DNA of 60,394 nucleotides from Ignavibacteria bacterium (GCA_016873775.1 VGWC01000005.1:1-60394); one strand, 5' to 3'; positions 33,023 through 43,236 are shown, counted from the stretch's first letter. The notes: generated by a model from the letters alone, not told the origin. Made by a program: numbers and translations.

Positions 33023-33025
33023 ATA

Positions 33026-33607
33026 TTGGAAACCTTTTTCCTCGCATTCATTCCTCTCTTTGTCGCTATTGACGTTCTCGGTGTATTGCCGTTGTTTGTT
33101 GCATTCACTGAAAATCTCGAAGAATCGCATAGAAAAAAACTCACATCCGAAGCGACGCTCACCGCATTCATCATCAGTATTCTTTTTCTTGCAACGGGAA
33201 AATGGTTATTCTCTTTTCTTGGAATTTCCGAAAGCGATTTTCGTGTCGGCGGAGGAATTGTTCTGCTTGTTCTTGCTGTGTACGATTTGCTGTTTTCCAA
33301 AGAACGAAAAATACCTACGGAAGATTCTGTTGGTGTTGTGCCGATTGGAATTCCACTCATTATGGGCCCTGCTGCACTTACCACAATTCTTATTCTTGTT
33401 GATTCGTACGGATATTTTTGGACAATCATTTCGTTGCTCATCAATTTGTTCATCGTGTGGTTTGTGTTTCTTCAGTCGGAAGCGATTGCAAAAGTGTTAG
33501 GGAAATCCGGCTCACAAGGATTTGCAAAAGTTGCAGCATTGTTTCTTGCCGGTATTGCCGTGATGATGATTCGTAGCGGCATTACGGAGATGTTGCAGAA
33601 GCAGTAA
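33026..33607 (+). CDS. MarC-family integral membrane protein
   Basis: 193 aa, six membrane helices. FLAFIPLFVAIDVLGVLPLFVAFT at the N-terminus, FLGISESDFRVGGGIVLLVLAVYDLLF in the middle and PIGIPLIMGPAALTTILIL are the MarC (UPF0056) signatures. Function of the family is unresolved; despite the name it is not linked to multiple antibiotic resistance. TTG start at 33026, 45 bp after the second vertex gene, so it may be the last gene of that operon. Converges on copA. Confidence 0.88.
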   Translation: METFFLAFIPLFVAIDVLGVLPLFVAFTENLEESHRKKLTSEATLTAFIISILFLATGKWLFSFLGISESDFRVGGGIVLLVLAVYDLLFSKERKIPTEDSVGVVPIGIPLIMGPAALTTILILVDSYGYFWTIISLLINLFIVWFVFLQSEAIAKVLGKSGSQGFAKVAALFLAGIAVMMIRSGITEMLQKQ

Positions 33608-33684
33608 TTCGTGAATCGGATCAACTTCTTCTCTTGCAATCAGTCTATCTCAACGACGAGTAGTTAATTACTTCATAAAAGTAC

Positions 33685-35934
33685 TTACAATTTTATTTTC
33701 CGTAGTCGAAGGGAATTTGAAACAACGGTAACAGAACTCAATGCCATTGCTCCCGCGGCAAGAATTGGAGTAAGCAATCCCATCGCAGCAAGAGGAATAG
33801 AAATAATGTTGTAAATAAACGCCCAGAATAAATTTTGTTTTATAATGCGCATTGTTTGTTTTGAAAGTTTTATGGCTTTTGCAACACTTCGTAAATCTCC
33901 ATGAAGCAACACAACATCGGCAGTTTCTGCCGCAATATCAGTACCTGTTCTTATTGCAATTCCAATATCCGCTTGCGCAAGAGCAGGAGCGTCGTTTATG
34001 CCATCTCCAACCATTGCGACAATCTTTCCTTGTTGTTGAAGAGAAGAAATAATTTGTGATTTTTCCAAAGGAAGAATTTCTGCAACAACATTTTCTATTT
34101 CTGCTTGATGTGCTATAGATTGTGCAGTAACAGAATTATCGCCTGTGAGCATCCACACGTTTAATCCAATGGATTTTAATTCGCGAAGTGCCTCTCTTGA
34201 TGAAGATTTTATTTCATCAGAAAGTGCGACGAGAGATGCAAGTATCCCGTTGCGGGAAACAAACAGCACGGTTTTTCCTTCGCTGGATAATTGAAGAGAA
34301 ATTGAGTGTACGTTTTCATTTATTGCGATGGTATGTTCATTCATCATCGCAGCGTTACCAACGAGTATTTCGATATTGTTCACCGTTCCTTTTATGCCGC
34401 GACCGGGACTGATTTCAAATGAAGTTGTTTTCAAAAAATGAACGTTTTGTTGTTTTGCAACATCTACAATCGGTTTTGCAAGCGGATGTTCGGATTGAAG
34501 TTCAAGCGACGCAATTTCAGAGAGTATCGTTTGTTCATCAATATCGTGCAACGGAATGATATTCGTTACCGTGAGTTTTCCTTCCGTAAGTGTTCCCGTT
34601 TTATCGAATACGATAGTTGAAGCTTTGTGTGCAAGTTCCAAACTTTCTCCGCTGCGAATCAAAATTCCATAGCGCGCTCCTACTCCTGTTCCGGAAATTA
34701 TTGCCGTTGGTGTTGCCAACCCCAATGCGCACGGACAAGCAATTATCAATACAGCGACGACATTGATAAGCGCGCGCGAAAAAATTACTTCCGTTGGAAT
34801 ATACATCCACGCAAGAAACGTTATGAGAGAAATTCCCAGAACAACGGGAACGAAAATTGACGCAATGGTATCCGCTAACGATTGAATCGGGGCTTTTGAA
34901 CCTTGTGCTTCTTCCACAAGTCGGATGATTTGCGCAAGAATTGAATTTGTTCCTGTTGCTGTAACGCAAAATTCAAAACTTCCGAATTTATTGATTGTTC
35001 CTCCGAAAACTTTTGCGTTGATATTTTTTTCGACAGGAATACTTTCTCCGGTGAGCATTGATTCATCCACAGTGGAAAATCCTTTGGTAAGAATTCCATC
35101 TGCGGGAATTTTTTCTCCGGGACGAACGAGAACAATATCGTGAAGTTGCACATCATCAAGTGAAATCCTTTGCTCTATGCTGTTACGAATTACGGATGCA
35201 GTTTTCGGTTGTAGTTCGATGAGTGATTGTATTGCGAGATTTGTTTTTATTTTTGCACGCGATTCAAGCCATCGTCCTAAAAGTATGAGAGTAATAATGA
35301 TTGTTGTTGTATCGAAGTATGTTTCTGCGACATGACTGTTTGAAAATAACCAATGCGGGACAACGGTTGCGAAGAAACTGTAGAAATACGCCGCGCTTGT
35401 TCCGATTGCAATGAGCGTATTCATATCCGCAGTAAAATGTTTTACCGTTTGCCAGCATCCGCGAAGAAATCGTTTTCCTCCGAAGAAAAAAACCATACTT
35501 GAAAGTACAAGTGAAATCCAGTTGAGTTCTTGCATTGTGAACGGAATGAAGTGCATCGCGTTTTCAAACATACTTAGCATACTTAATAATGACACGGGAA
35601 TAGTGAGCGACGCGCTGAGAAGAAGTTCATTCGTGAGAGTTTTGTACGCTTTGTCTTTTGAAGAAAGTAGAATTTCTTCTGCAGAATGAATAGTTTTTAT
35701 TCGATGTGGAGTCGTTGATGGAATTTCGACAATGAGTTTGTACCCTGAATCTTCTACGACTTTTTGCAACATTGTTGGGAGAACTTTTGTTGGCTCGTAT
35801 GTAACGGTAACTTTTTCTGTCGCAAGATTAGCAACGGCATTCGAAACTCCTTCAATTTTTTTTAAGGAAAGTTCAACGCGATGAACACAACTGGCGCACG
35901 TCATCCCTTCGACGTGAAATGATGAAGTTTGCAT
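33685..35934 (-). CDS. copA: Copper-exporting P-type ATPase CopA
   Basis: P1B-1 ATPase. One N-terminal HMA domain (GMTCASC), eight membrane helices, the copper site CPC ([14 protein letters not shown], near 414 in the long form), the phosphorylation motif DKTGT near 459, the HP motif EHPLAKP, and [16 protein letters not shown]. Start chosen at the Met of [11 protein letters not shown] (35934), which gives 749 aa. An upstream ATG at 35976 adds [11 protein letters not shown], which is encoded by word-repeat-like DNA. Exports Cu(I) from the cytoplasm. No copper regulator is adjacent. Confidence 0.94.
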   Translation of the reverse strand: MQTSSFHVEGMTCASCVHRVELSLKKIEGVSNAVANLATEKVTVTYEPTKVLPTMLQKVVEDSGYKLIVEIPSTTPHRIKTIHSAEEILLSSKDKAYKTLTNELLLSASLTIPVSLLSMLSMFENAMHFIPFTMQELNWISLVLSSMVFFFGGKRFLRGCWQTVKHFTADMNTLIAIGTSAAYFYSFFATVVPHWLFSNSHVAETYFDTTTIIITLILLGRWLESRAKIKTNLAIQSLIELQPKTASVIRNSIEQRISLDDVQLHDIVLVRPGEKIPADGILTKGFSTVDESMLTGESIPVEKNINAKVFGGTINKFGSFEFCVTATGTNSILAQIIRLVEEAQGSKAPIQSLADTIASIFVPVVLGISLITFLAWMYIPTEVIFSRALINVVAVLIIACPCALGLATPTAIISGTGVGARYGILIRSGESLELAHKASTIVFDKTGTLTEGKLTVTNIIPLHDIDEQTILSEIASLELQSEHPLAKPIVDVAKQQNVHFLKTTSFEISPGRGIKGTVNNIEILVGNAAMMNEHTIAINENVHSISLQLSSEGKTVLFVSRNGILASLVALSDEIKSSSREALRELKSIGLNVWMLTGDNSVTAQSIAHQAEIENVVAEILPLEKSQIISSLQQQGKIVAMVGDGINDAPALAQADIGIAIRTGTDIAAETADVVLLHGDLRSVAKAIKLSKQTMRIIKQNLFWAFIYNIISIPLAAMGLLTPILAAGAMALSSVTVVSNSLRLRKIKL

Positions 35935-35976
35935 TGTTCTTGGGATTTTATGGTTTATTTGAGAATTCATTTTCAC

Positions 35977-36257
35977 TGAAACATATTGAAGTTTTCAAAA
36001 CAGAAGAAATGTGAAGTATGTCCGACAAAAAAAGATATAAAAATATTGTATCCGGATACTATTATTTCACAAAACGTTGGCCGGGGAGCAGGAAAAGGAT
36101 GAACAATTTTGAAAACGACGAATGCCGAATTAACGCAGGGAACGTCAACAAGTTCGTTCAAAGTCAGTTCATATATATTCGATATCGTTTATCAATGATA
36201 GTATTGTGTTTGACGTTGGGAAAAAGGTCGTCCGAGAATGAAATTGCGCAATCTGTC
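35977..36257. other. Gene-poor stretch between copA and the T9SS remnant
   Basis: An open frame from about 36018 on the plus strand runs into the T9SS remnant, but its residues (GYYYFTKRWPGSRKRMNN) fit no domain and have no signal peptide. I see no RNA gene. It may be decayed sequence of the lost cargo gene, and it must hold the copA promoter on the other strand. Confidence 0.4.
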
Positions 36258-36429
36258 ATTCCGAATGAATTTATTCTCTATCAAAATTATCCCAATCCAT
36301 TTAATCCTTTAACGACGATTCGATATGCGCTCAATTCGTCAGCAATGTTTCGGTAAAAATCTATGATACATTCGATAAAGAAATAACAACATTGCTGAAT
36401 AACGAAACCGTGAGTGAAAAATTCTCACG
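36258..36429 (+). pseudogene. Frameshifted T9SS sorting domain remnant
   Basis: [26 protein letters not shown] (36258 onward) is a T9SS type A sorting motif. The frame stops at 36356, but a different frame from 36340 continues it perfectly (NVSVKIYDTFDKEITTLLNNE), up to the terminator at 36409. So one frameshift splits the domain, and its normal GYYEV-type end is missing. No cargo domain precedes it. A dead gene end, or a sequencing indel in an already truncated gene. Confidence 0.75.
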
Positions 36430-36438
36430 TTTTTTTTT
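36409..36438 (+). terminator. Intrinsic terminator after the T9SS remnant
   Basis: Stem cgtgag/ctcacg (36409-36414 with 36424-36429), loop tgaaaaatt, T-tract 36430-36438. It lies 42 bp before the lipoprotein ATG. Confidence 0.8.
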
Positions 36439-36480
36439 GTTTTATGAAAATCTCTTTTACATATTCAACGACAATTTTTT

Positions 36481-37008
36481 ATGAAAAAGATTTTTCTTTC
36501 TATTTTCGTTGTTACCAATTTCATAAGTTGCAATCACGGACTCGAACCGTATAAAGAAACTGCTGGATTTGGCGGAACAATTTCGTTTCAGCATTGGCCC
36601 CAACCCGATACCATTATTACGATTCATCTTCTCGCTTCAAAAACGCCGCCGCCTTTCGGAACGCTTGATTCTATTCTTCATTTATATGCGTTACAAAAAT
36701 TATTTTTCATTCCATCTAATATTTCTGCTTCGTTTCCCAAAGATACTTCGCAAATTTCGTATGAGTTTTTTCTTCCAAGCGGAACATATTTTTACATTGC
36801 AATCGTAGCACAAATAACTCCAAATTACACAACGGATGATTTCAAAGTTGTGGGCGTGCTCACGGAAAATGCGACGACATTTGAACCGAAAAAACTTAAT
36901 GTTCCGCTCAATACGTTTATTCAAAATCAAAACATCGCTGTAGATTTTGAACATCTTCCTCCGCAACCATTTGATACAACTGCATTTCACTGGAGGAATA
37001 TCAAATGA
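36481..37008 (+). CDS. Lipoprotein coupled to a TonB-dependent receptor
   Basis: 175 aa. Lipobox NFISC (Cys17) after a short signal peptide, then FGGTISFQHWPQPDTIITIHLLA, a pattern seen in small FCB lipoproteins paired with receptors. Its stop overlaps the receptor start by 4 bp (ATGA). Likely a surface or periplasmic partner that helps the receptor take up its substrate. No recognised family. Confidence 0.75.
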   Translation: MKKIFLSIFVVTNFISCNHGLEPYKETAGFGGTISFQHWPQPDTIITIHLLASKTPPPFGTLDSILHLYALQKLFFIPSNISASFPKDTSQISYEFFLPSGTYFYIAIVAQITPNYTTDDFKVVGVLTENATTFEPKKLNVPLNTFIQNQNIAVDFEHLPPQPFDTTAFHWRNIK

Positions 37009-39251
37009 AAAAAAACTTTCTCCGTGTTCTCAGTGACTTCTCTGCGTTCTCTGTGTTACAACTCCTCGCATTTAGTTTTGTAACAACAACAATTCTTTTT
37101 GGTCAACAAACTGGCATTATCACCGGAACAGTTTTCAACAAAGAGACAAATGAAAAACTTATCGGTGCTAATATTGTATTACAAAAAACGGTTATTGGAA
37201 CAACAAGCGATGCAAACGGGAATTTCACGTTGAAAAATATTTCAGTTGGAAATTATTCGCTTGCTGTTTCATTGATTAGTTTTCAAAAAGAAATCGTGAA
37301 CAACATTTCTGTCAATGAAAATGAAGCGACGTTCGTAAAAATTTTTCTTACACCAACTTCCATTCAAACTTCCGAAGTAATTGTTACGGCAAATCGCTCA
37401 CCGCAAAGTTTATTGGAAATTCCCGTCAGTGTTTCTGTTGTTGATGCGGCAAAAATTTCCCAACGCAATGCGCTTTCTGCTGACCAAAGTTTGCGCTACG
37501 TTTCCGGTGTAAATGTCAGCGAAGGACAAATCAACATTCGAGGATTTTCCGGTTACACAAAAGGAGTTGGTTCGCGCGTGCTGTTGCTCGTTGATGGAAT
37601 GCCGCTACTTGCCGGCGATACACAAGAAATTATTTGGGAAGCAATTCCTGTTTCGCAAATTACTAAAATCGAAATCTTGAAAGGCGCTGGTTCTGCAACG
37701 TACGGAAGTTCTGCGCTCGGCGGCGTTGTCAATATTATTACGAAAGAAATTTCCGAAACGCCAACGACAAATACGAAACTCTACGGAGGAATGTGGGAAC
37801 AACCGCGATACAAAAGTTGGCGATGGAGTTCACGCGAACGATTGTTGAATGGAATTTCGTTTTCGCGTTCGGAGAAATTAAATGATGCGGTTGGAGTGTT
37901 CTACGGGTTTTCGCGTACGCAAGACGATAGTTACAAACTTAACGATTATTGGCGGCGATGGAATATTTTTTCCAAACTTAATTACACAATTTCATCGAAT
38001 GAAAAACTTATTGTAAACTTTTCTCTGTTGCATCAACGACGAGGAAATTTTTTCTACTGGAAAAGTTTAGAAGAAGCATTAGTTCCTGCCGATGACCAAA
38101 TGCGTGAACGAGTAGAAACAATGCGAATGAATGCCTCGTTTTCATATACTCATATTGTGCAAGAAAATCTTTCGTACACATTTCGAGGAAATTTCTTTTT
38201 TGCGAATTGGAAAAACATTGCGGCATTAACCAATAAAGACAGCACGCAAACACACTCGCGTTCTTTTGCATCTTCGTTGGAATTATTTTACAATTATCAA
38301 ATGCGTGAGCAAACAAATTTTACGTTTGGCGTTGAAGCGAAATCGAATCTCATTCGTGCAAATTTATTTGGTGAACGAAACAGCAATGGATTTGCAGCGT
38401 TTATTCAAGAGGAAGAAAAATTTTCTGAATTTGTGCGAACAACGATTGGTGTTCGAGGAGATTTTTCCAAAGTGGATTCGATAAACGGCGTTGGAGAAAT
38501 AAATCCGAAAGTAGGAATTGTGTACACGCCAACTATTGGAACGACATTGCGCGCATCAATGGGAAGTGGATTTCGCGCGCCAAGTGTTGCGGAATTATTT
38601 ATCGAAGCGAACAGCGGAGCATTTACTACAAAACCAAATCCGAAACTTTTACCGGAAAAAAATTGGTCATTTGAAATTGGTGCGAATCAAGTTCTTTCCA
38701 AAGAAATGTTGTTCGATGTTTCGTTGTTTGAGTGCGAGTTCAAAAATTTAATTGAACCGCATCTTGTGAATGTTCCCAATGTTGCGGGACTTGCAATTCG
38801 TTTCGACAATGTTTCACGCGCACGTGTGTATGGTGCGGAAATGAGTTTGCAAACGAGTCTGTTTGAGAATACATTGCAAAGCGAAATCAGTTTTACGCAC
38901 GTTGTCTCCAACGATGTGAATTCCAATCAATCGCTGAAATATCGCCCGCGAAATTTGTTTTATGTTTCTTCTACTGCAAATATTTTCGGAATGCAACTCG
39001 GCGCAGATTTCCGAAGTTTATCGCGCGTGGAAAAAATTGATGATGAGTTTGTGGGAATTATTCCGCAAGGGGAGAGGCGTGTTCCAATTTATGTTCTCGA
39101 TGTAAGACTCATAAAAGAATTTTCGTTTCAAAATTTTTTTCTTACTACTTCACTGCAAGCGAATAATATTTTGCAATATTATTACAACGAATTTATCGGA
39201 ACTATCGCACCGCTCAGAAATTTTGTGTTGACGGTGGAAATGAAAATGTGA
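37005..39251 (+). CDS. TonB-dependent receptor with carboxypeptidase-regulatory-like N-domain
   Basis: 748 aa. Signal peptide to about residue 36 (ending LFGQQ), CarboxypepD_reg-like beta-sandwich about 38-125 (GIITGTVFNKETNEKLIGANI, GNFTLKNISVGNYSL), plug about 125-250 (SEVIVTANRSPQSLLEIPVSV, NIRGFSGYTKGVGSRVLLLVDGMP, ITKIEILKGAGSATYGSSALGGVVNIIT), then the barrel with GSGFRAPSVAELF and a terminal NFVLTVEMKM. The receptor class with this extra domain is typical of Bacteroidota. Ligand unknown. Coupled to the lipoprotein. Codons for residues 5-20 (37019-37060) match an intergenic CTCTGCGTTCTCTGTG repeat. Confidence 0.93.
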   Translation: MKKNFLRVLSDFSAFSVLQLLAFSFVTTTILFGQQTGIITGTVFNKETNEKLIGANIVLQKTVIGTTSDANGNFTLKNISVGNYSLAVSLISFQKEIVNNISVNENEATFVKIFLTPTSIQTSEVIVTANRSPQSLLEIPVSVSVVDAAKISQRNALSADQSLRYVSGVNVSEGQINIRGFSGYTKGVGSRVLLLVDGMPLLAGDTQEIIWEAIPVSQITKIEILKGAGSATYGSSALGGVVNIITKEISETPTTNTKLYGGMWEQPRYKSWRWSSRERLLNGISFSRSEKLNDAVGVFYGFSRTQDDSYKLNDYWRRWNIFSKLNYTISSNEKLIVNFSLLHQRRGNFFYWKSLEEALVPADDQMRERVETMRMNASFSYTHIVQENLSYTFRGNFFFANWKNIAALTNKDSTQTHSRSFASSLELFYNYQMREQTNFTFGVEAKSNLIRANLFGERNSNGFAAFIQEEEKFSEFVRTTIGVRGDFSKVDSINGVGEINPKVGIVYTPTIGTTLRASMGSGFRAPSVAELFIEANSGAFTTKPNPKLLPEKNWSFEIGANQVLSKEMLFDVSLFECEFKNLIEPHLVNVPNVAGLAIRFDNVSRARVYGAEMSLQTSLFENTLQSEISFTHVVSNDVNSNQSLKYRPRNLFYVSSTANIFGMQLGADFRSLSRVEKIDDEFVGIIPQGERRVPIYVLDVRLIKEFSFQNFFLTTSLQANNILQYYYNEFIGTIAPLRNFVLTVEMKM
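37019..37060. repeat. CCGTGTTCTCAGTGACTTC repeat forming the receptor signal-peptide codons
   Basis: Words ccgtgttctcagtg, acttctctgcg and ttctctgtgtta follow each other and resemble a repeat found between genes in FCB genomes. Here it encodes FLRVLSDFSAFSVLQ of the signal peptide region, which is much less hydrophobic than usual. Confidence 0.5.
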
Positions 39252-39253
39252 AA

Positions 39254-39325
39254 ACAGATTTCGGATTTGAGATTGCTGAAAAAAAAACGAAACCTGAAAT
39301 CTGTAATCTACAATCAGTAATCGAA
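39254..39325. repeat. Inverted repeat with AATCTG words after the receptor gene
   Basis: acagatttc (39254-39262) pairs with gaaatctgt (39296-39304), with words gatttgagattg, aatctgtaatctacaatcag inside and after it. Probably an end-of-gene hairpin built from the AATCT word family; the usual T-tract is absent. Confidence 0.55.
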
Positions 39326-39439
39326 ACTCACTTCTTCTCCCGATAAAACACAATCATATCTGTGGAAATCGGTTTCACTCAAACTTGTCGTAACATTGTA
39401 ATAATTTGTCCACGATGATATTATGAAATAGCCATAAAA

Positions 39440-40297
39440 TTAAAATTTATATGCAAAATCAACGTAAGGAATCCCGGGAAATAAAAAGTCATCTTCCAAT
39501 GCAGTTATGAATGCAAAATCAACGCTCAATGATTCACCAAAGAATCGAATTCCGTATGATACTATTGGCACATCAATTTCCGGAAAAATCCAGTTCTCGG
39601 AAACCACTGCAAATTTTTTTGAAATGCGTTTTTCACCGCCCAGCATCACCATTGGTTTTTTAGCAAAAGTATTTCCTGAATATCCATAGCCAAATCCTAA
39701 TGATATACTTTCATAAGGATTTCCGTACGTCCCCACTCCGTACATTACGCCGATTGTCGAATTAGCATCTGGTGGTTGAATAAATAATGCACCTACAGCA
39801 AACGAAAAATCTTCACTTGTTGCATATCCGATTTTAGGAGCAAGGTAAAATATTTGTTTATTAAAATCTATTCCTGGAAAAATTGACAATCCGCCGGCAA
39901 TAGTGATGTTATCAGTTATTCCATAAGCAATGGTAGGAAAGAACAAGTAGTAATCAGCTATATATCCATCATTTTTTTTCAATGTATATGCAGTAGGTCC
40001 GAAAAATAATCGTGTTGCGTTAGGATTTTCAAACCAATATTCACCGTCACTTAGTAATGAAATCGGGATTTCTTTGATAGTAGAAATTTTTTCACGTGCA
40101 ATCGTATACAATCCGAATGAAGTTTCGAAACGGATTTCAGACGAGGAAATTTCCACTGTTCGTCCCTGAAGTTTTGTTCCGTCGTTCATTGTAACAATCT
40201 GAATATTCAGTGAATCGGGAATGTGAATTTCAGTTTGAGATTGAACACGAAGTGTGAACAATAAAATGAAGAAAAAAGTAATTGCTGCAGGTTTCAT
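39440..40297 (-). CDS. Outer-membrane protein with an N-terminal strand domain, unknown function
   Basis: About 285 aa from Met at 40297 (an ATG at 40309 adds four residues). Signal peptide FFFILLFTLRVQSQ. The first 70 residues contain a KH-like or SH3-like strand motif (NIQIVTMNDGTKLQGRTVEISSSEIRFET...) reminiscent of small beta-domains that follow GTKLxGxV. The remainder is a barrel-like set of short strands with Gly-aromatic turns, ending AYKF. No family recognised. Not coupled to its neighbours. Confidence 0.68.
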   Translation of the reverse strand: MKPAAITFFFILLFTLRVQSQTEIHIPDSLNIQIVTMNDGTKLQGRTVEISSSEIRFETSFGLYTIAREKISTIKEIPISLLSDGEYWFENPNATRLFFGPTAYTLKKNDGYIADYYLFFPTIAYGITDNITIAGGLSIFPGIDFNKQIFYLAPKIGYATSEDFSFAVGALFIQPPDANSTIGVMYGVGTYGNPYESISLGFGYGYSGNTFAKKPMVMLGGEKRISKKFAVVSENWIFPEIDVPIVSYGIRFFGESLSVDFAFITALEDDFLFPGIPYVDFAYKF

Positions 40298-40470
40298 AAT
40301 GGATAACATATTTGGTAATTATTTATAGTTAATATATCAATTCATAACAGAATATAGTCATTGCAAAAAGCCGTTCGCTTCGTCACCAAGTAATTCCTGT
40401 GAAATAATGAAGCGTTGTTCCTGCATTTTTTTACTGTGTGTTATATTTAAATTATTTCTTTGTGCAACTT

Positions 40471-40520
40471 TGAATTCTTCGTGTCTTTGTGGTAAAAAAT
40501 TAAAACCACTAAAACACAAA
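40471..40520. repeat. CTTCGTGTCTTTGTGGT repeat before the mutS stop
   Basis: ctttgtggt (40485-40493) and accactaaaacac (40505-40517) form an imperfect hairpin, a degraded copy of the pfkA-radA repeat at 1392-1421. On the minus strand it lies directly after the mutS stop. Confidence 0.5.
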
Positions 40521-40528
40521 AAAAAGCA

Positions 40529-43201
40529 CTAAGGTTCACTAACTCTTTTCCTCAACTCCGCCAATTTATTCATTGCATCAATCGGTGTGAGTTTTTCGAT
40601 TTCGATGTTGCGTAATTCGTCGCGCAACTTGTCGTCTTTTAATTCAAACAATGCCATTTGCATTTCCGGAACAATTTTTCTTTTCGCTCTACGCTCTACG
40701 CTCTCTGCTCTTTCATCGTGAACTTTCAACTCCGAACTTTCGAGATTACTCAAAATGCGTTTCGCTCGCTCCGTAACTTCAGCGGGAAGTCCAGCCATTT
40801 GCGCAACTTGAATTCCGTACGAATGGTCGGCAAAACCGGAAATAACTTTGTGCAGAAAAATAACTTTGTCGCCGTATTCGCGCACATCCACTTTGAAATT
40901 TTTTATGCGCGGATAGAGTTCTGCAAGTTCGTTGAGTTCGTGATAGTGAGTTGCAAAGAGCGTTTTAGATTTTACTTTTTCGTGGAGATATTCCGTCAAC
41001 GCCCACGCAATCGAAACGCCATCAAACGTAGATGTTCCGCGTCCCACTTCATCGAGCAAAATCAAACTGTGCTCAGTTGCCGTGTTTGCAATGTTCGCCG
41101 CTTCATGCATTTCGACAAGAAACGTGCTTTCACCGCTCGCAATATTATCCGATGCGCCGACGCGCGTAAAAATTTTATCCACCAAACCAATCGTCGCTTT
41201 CGTTGCAGGAACAAAACTTCCGATGTGCGCGAGCAATGTAATCAAACCGATTTGCCGCAAGTAACTCGATTTGCCGCTCATATTCGGTCCCGTGATGATG
41301 ATGATTTGATTCGTTTCGTTATCTAGAACACAATCGTTCGCGGTGTATCGCTCGCCTGGAGGAAGCAGTTGTTCAATCACTGGATGGCGCCCGTTTTCGA
41401 TCGTGATGGTTGTCGAATCATTCACATCGGGACAAACATATTCGTTCGTAACAGCAACTTCAGCGAATGATAGCAAGCAATCGAGCAATGCAATGAGTTT
41501 TGCGTTGCGTTGAATTGCATCTGCATATTTTGAAATTTCCGTACGCACATCGTTGAAGAGTTTTGTTTCAAGAGCGAGAATTTTTTCTTCCGCGTGTAAA
41601 ATTTTTTCTTCGTACTCTTTCAATGCCGGCGTGATGAAACGTTCCGCATTCGTCATCGTTTGTTTGCGAATGTAATCCGCCGGGACTTTTTCATTGTGCG
41701 TGTGCGTGATTTCGATGTAGTAACCAAACACATTATTGAAACCGACTTTCAGCGAATTGATCCCCGTGCGTTCGCGTTCTGTTCGCTGCAAATTTGCAAT
41801 CCATTCTTTTCCGGAAAACGTCAGCGAGCGAAGTTCATCGAGTTCGGCATTGAATCCGTTACGAATAATATTTCCGTCAGCGAGATTCAGCGGCGGGTCT
41901 TCGGCAATAGCGGAAGAAATAAGTTGCACAATATTTTCCAGCGATTGCAATTGCTCGGAAATTTTTGCAAGCGTTTCTGTTTGTAAACTTTTCGTTTCGC
42001 TTTTTATTTGTTGAATGGCATCGAGAACACATTTCAACACAAACACATCACGAGGCGTTGCTCTTCCTGTACAAATTTTTGAAATGAGTCGTTCAACGTC
42101 GCCAATGTTAGAAAGAATCGTTGCAAGTTTTTTTCGCAACGTATTTTCTTTTACAAGTTCTGAAACTGCTTGCAATCGTTGTTGAATCGGCTCTAATTTT
42201 TTCAACGGACGAACAAGCCACTGTTTCAATAATCTTCCACCCATCGGCGTTTGCGTTTTGTCGAGAACGGAAAGAAGCGTTGTATCTTCTGCGTCGTGCG
42301 TTAAAGGAACAATGAGTTCGAGATTGCGGATGGTTGATGCGGGAAGCGAAATTGTATCGTCAATATTGAGCGGAACAATTTTGCGAAGATGCGAAAGATT
42401 TCCTTTTTGTGTTTCGTTCAAGTAATGAAGAATTGCGCCGCTTGCAATTATTCCATTCGATAAACTTTCAACGCCGAATCCTTTCAACGTTTGCGTTTGA
42501 AATTGTGTTGTGAGAAGTTCGTACGCATAATCGAAATTGAAAATCCAATCATCGGTTTTTGTAACAACAGATTTTATTTTTCCTTCGAGCAGTTTTTCGA
42601 TTGCATCTTTATTAAGTTTTTGAACAAGAATTTCCGACGGAGAAAAAAGTTGCAACTGTTCAATAAGATTGCGCAACGGAAATTCAGCAAGCGAAAACTC
42701 CGCCGTAGAAATATCAACAAACGCAACACCAATCGTATCGTTTCCAGTAACAAGCGGCGAAGGAAAATAAGTTGCGGCGAGAAAATTGTTGCGATTTTTT
42801 TCCAGCACTTTATCCGAAAAGGCAACACCGGGAGTTAACACTTCAATCACATCGCGTTTCACAATTCCTTTTGCGAACTTTGGATCTTCGAGTTGTTCGC
42901 ACACAGCAACACGATGTCCCGCTTTCAATAAACGTGGCAAATATGTTTCGAGCGCGTGATGAGGAAAACCGGCGAGAGGAATTTCTCCCGCCGCGCCGTT
43001 CTTTCCGCGTTTGGTGAGCGTGATTCCTAAAACTTTTGATGTGAGAATTGCGTCGTCGTCAAACGTTTCAAAAAAATCTCCCATCCGAAAAAGCAAAATC
43101 GTGTCGGGATATTTTGCTTTCACTTGCGCGTATTGACGCATCAATGGTGTTGATTGCGAAATCGGATTTGTGATTTGAGATTTGAGATTTGTTGTTTTCA
43201 A
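40529..43201 (-). CDS. mutS: DNA mismatch repair protein MutS
   Basis: 890 aa, full length. Mismatch-binding FRMGDFFETF (the Phe-x-Glu wedge) near residue 40, connector, clamp and lever, then the ATPase with Walker A GPNMSGKSS (near 637) and LDEVGRGTSTFDG, and a helix-turn-helix at the C-terminus (PIDAMNKLAELRKRV). The first 20 residues (NLKSQITNPISQ) are encoded by a word repeat (43155-43192), so translation may really start at Met21 (43141). The linker SSELKVHDERAESVERRAKRK between ATPase and tail is also repeat-encoded (40681-40740). Confidence 0.97.
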   Translation of the reverse strand: MKTTNLKSQITNPISQSTPLMRQYAQVKAKYPDTILLFRMGDFFETFDDDAILTSKVLGITLTKRGKNGAAGEIPLAGFPHHALETYLPRLLKAGHRVAVCEQLEDPKFAKGIVKRDVIEVLTPGVAFSDKVLEKNRNNFLAATYFPSPLVTGNDTIGVAFVDISTAEFSLAEFPLRNLIEQLQLFSPSEILVQKLNKDAIEKLLEGKIKSVVTKTDDWIFNFDYAYELLTTQFQTQTLKGFGVESLSNGIIASGAILHYLNETQKGNLSHLRKIVPLNIDDTISLPASTIRNLELIVPLTHDAEDTTLLSVLDKTQTPMGGRLLKQWLVRPLKKLEPIQQRLQAVSELVKENTLRKKLATILSNIGDVERLISKICTGRATPRDVFVLKCVLDAIQQIKSETKSLQTETLAKISEQLQSLENIVQLISSAIAEDPPLNLADGNIIRNGFNAELDELRSLTFSGKEWIANLQRTERERTGINSLKVGFNNVFGYYIEITHTHNEKVPADYIRKQTMTNAERFITPALKEYEEKILHAEEKILALETKLFNDVRTEISKYADAIQRNAKLIALLDCLLSFAEVAVTNEYVCPDVNDSTTITIENGRHPVIEQLLPPGERYTANDCVLDNETNQIIIITGPNMSGKSSYLRQIGLITLLAHIGSFVPATKATIGLVDKIFTRVGASDNIASGESTFLVEMHEAANIANTATEHSLILLDEVGRGTSTFDGVSIAWALTEYLHEKVKSKTLFATHYHELNELAELYPRIKNFKVDVREYGDKVIFLHKVISGFADHSYGIQVAQMAGLPAEVTERAKRILSNLESSELKVHDERAESVERRAKRKIVPEMQMALFELKDDKLRDELRNIEIEKLTPIDAMNKLAELRKRVSEP
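40681..40740. repeat. ACGCTCTACGCTCT and AACTTTCAACTCC words inside mutS
   Basis: Tandem ctctacg words followed by aactttcaactccgaacttt, in the linker before the MutS C-terminal domain. On the minus strand they read GTAGAGC and GTTGAAAGTT, the kind of words seen between genes in the window (for example gttgaacttgaaacttcaa at 30246-30264). Confidence 0.5.
43155..43192. repeat. AATCTCAAATCTCAAATC repeat forming the first mutS codons
   Basis: On the minus strand AAATCTCAAATCTCAAATC is repeated three times, encoding NLKSQITNPIS. Same word family as 32994-33022 and 39254-39325. Confidence 0.6.
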
Positions 43202-43236
43202 AGCGGGGCAAATATACGAGTGCGATGGAAGGAAAT

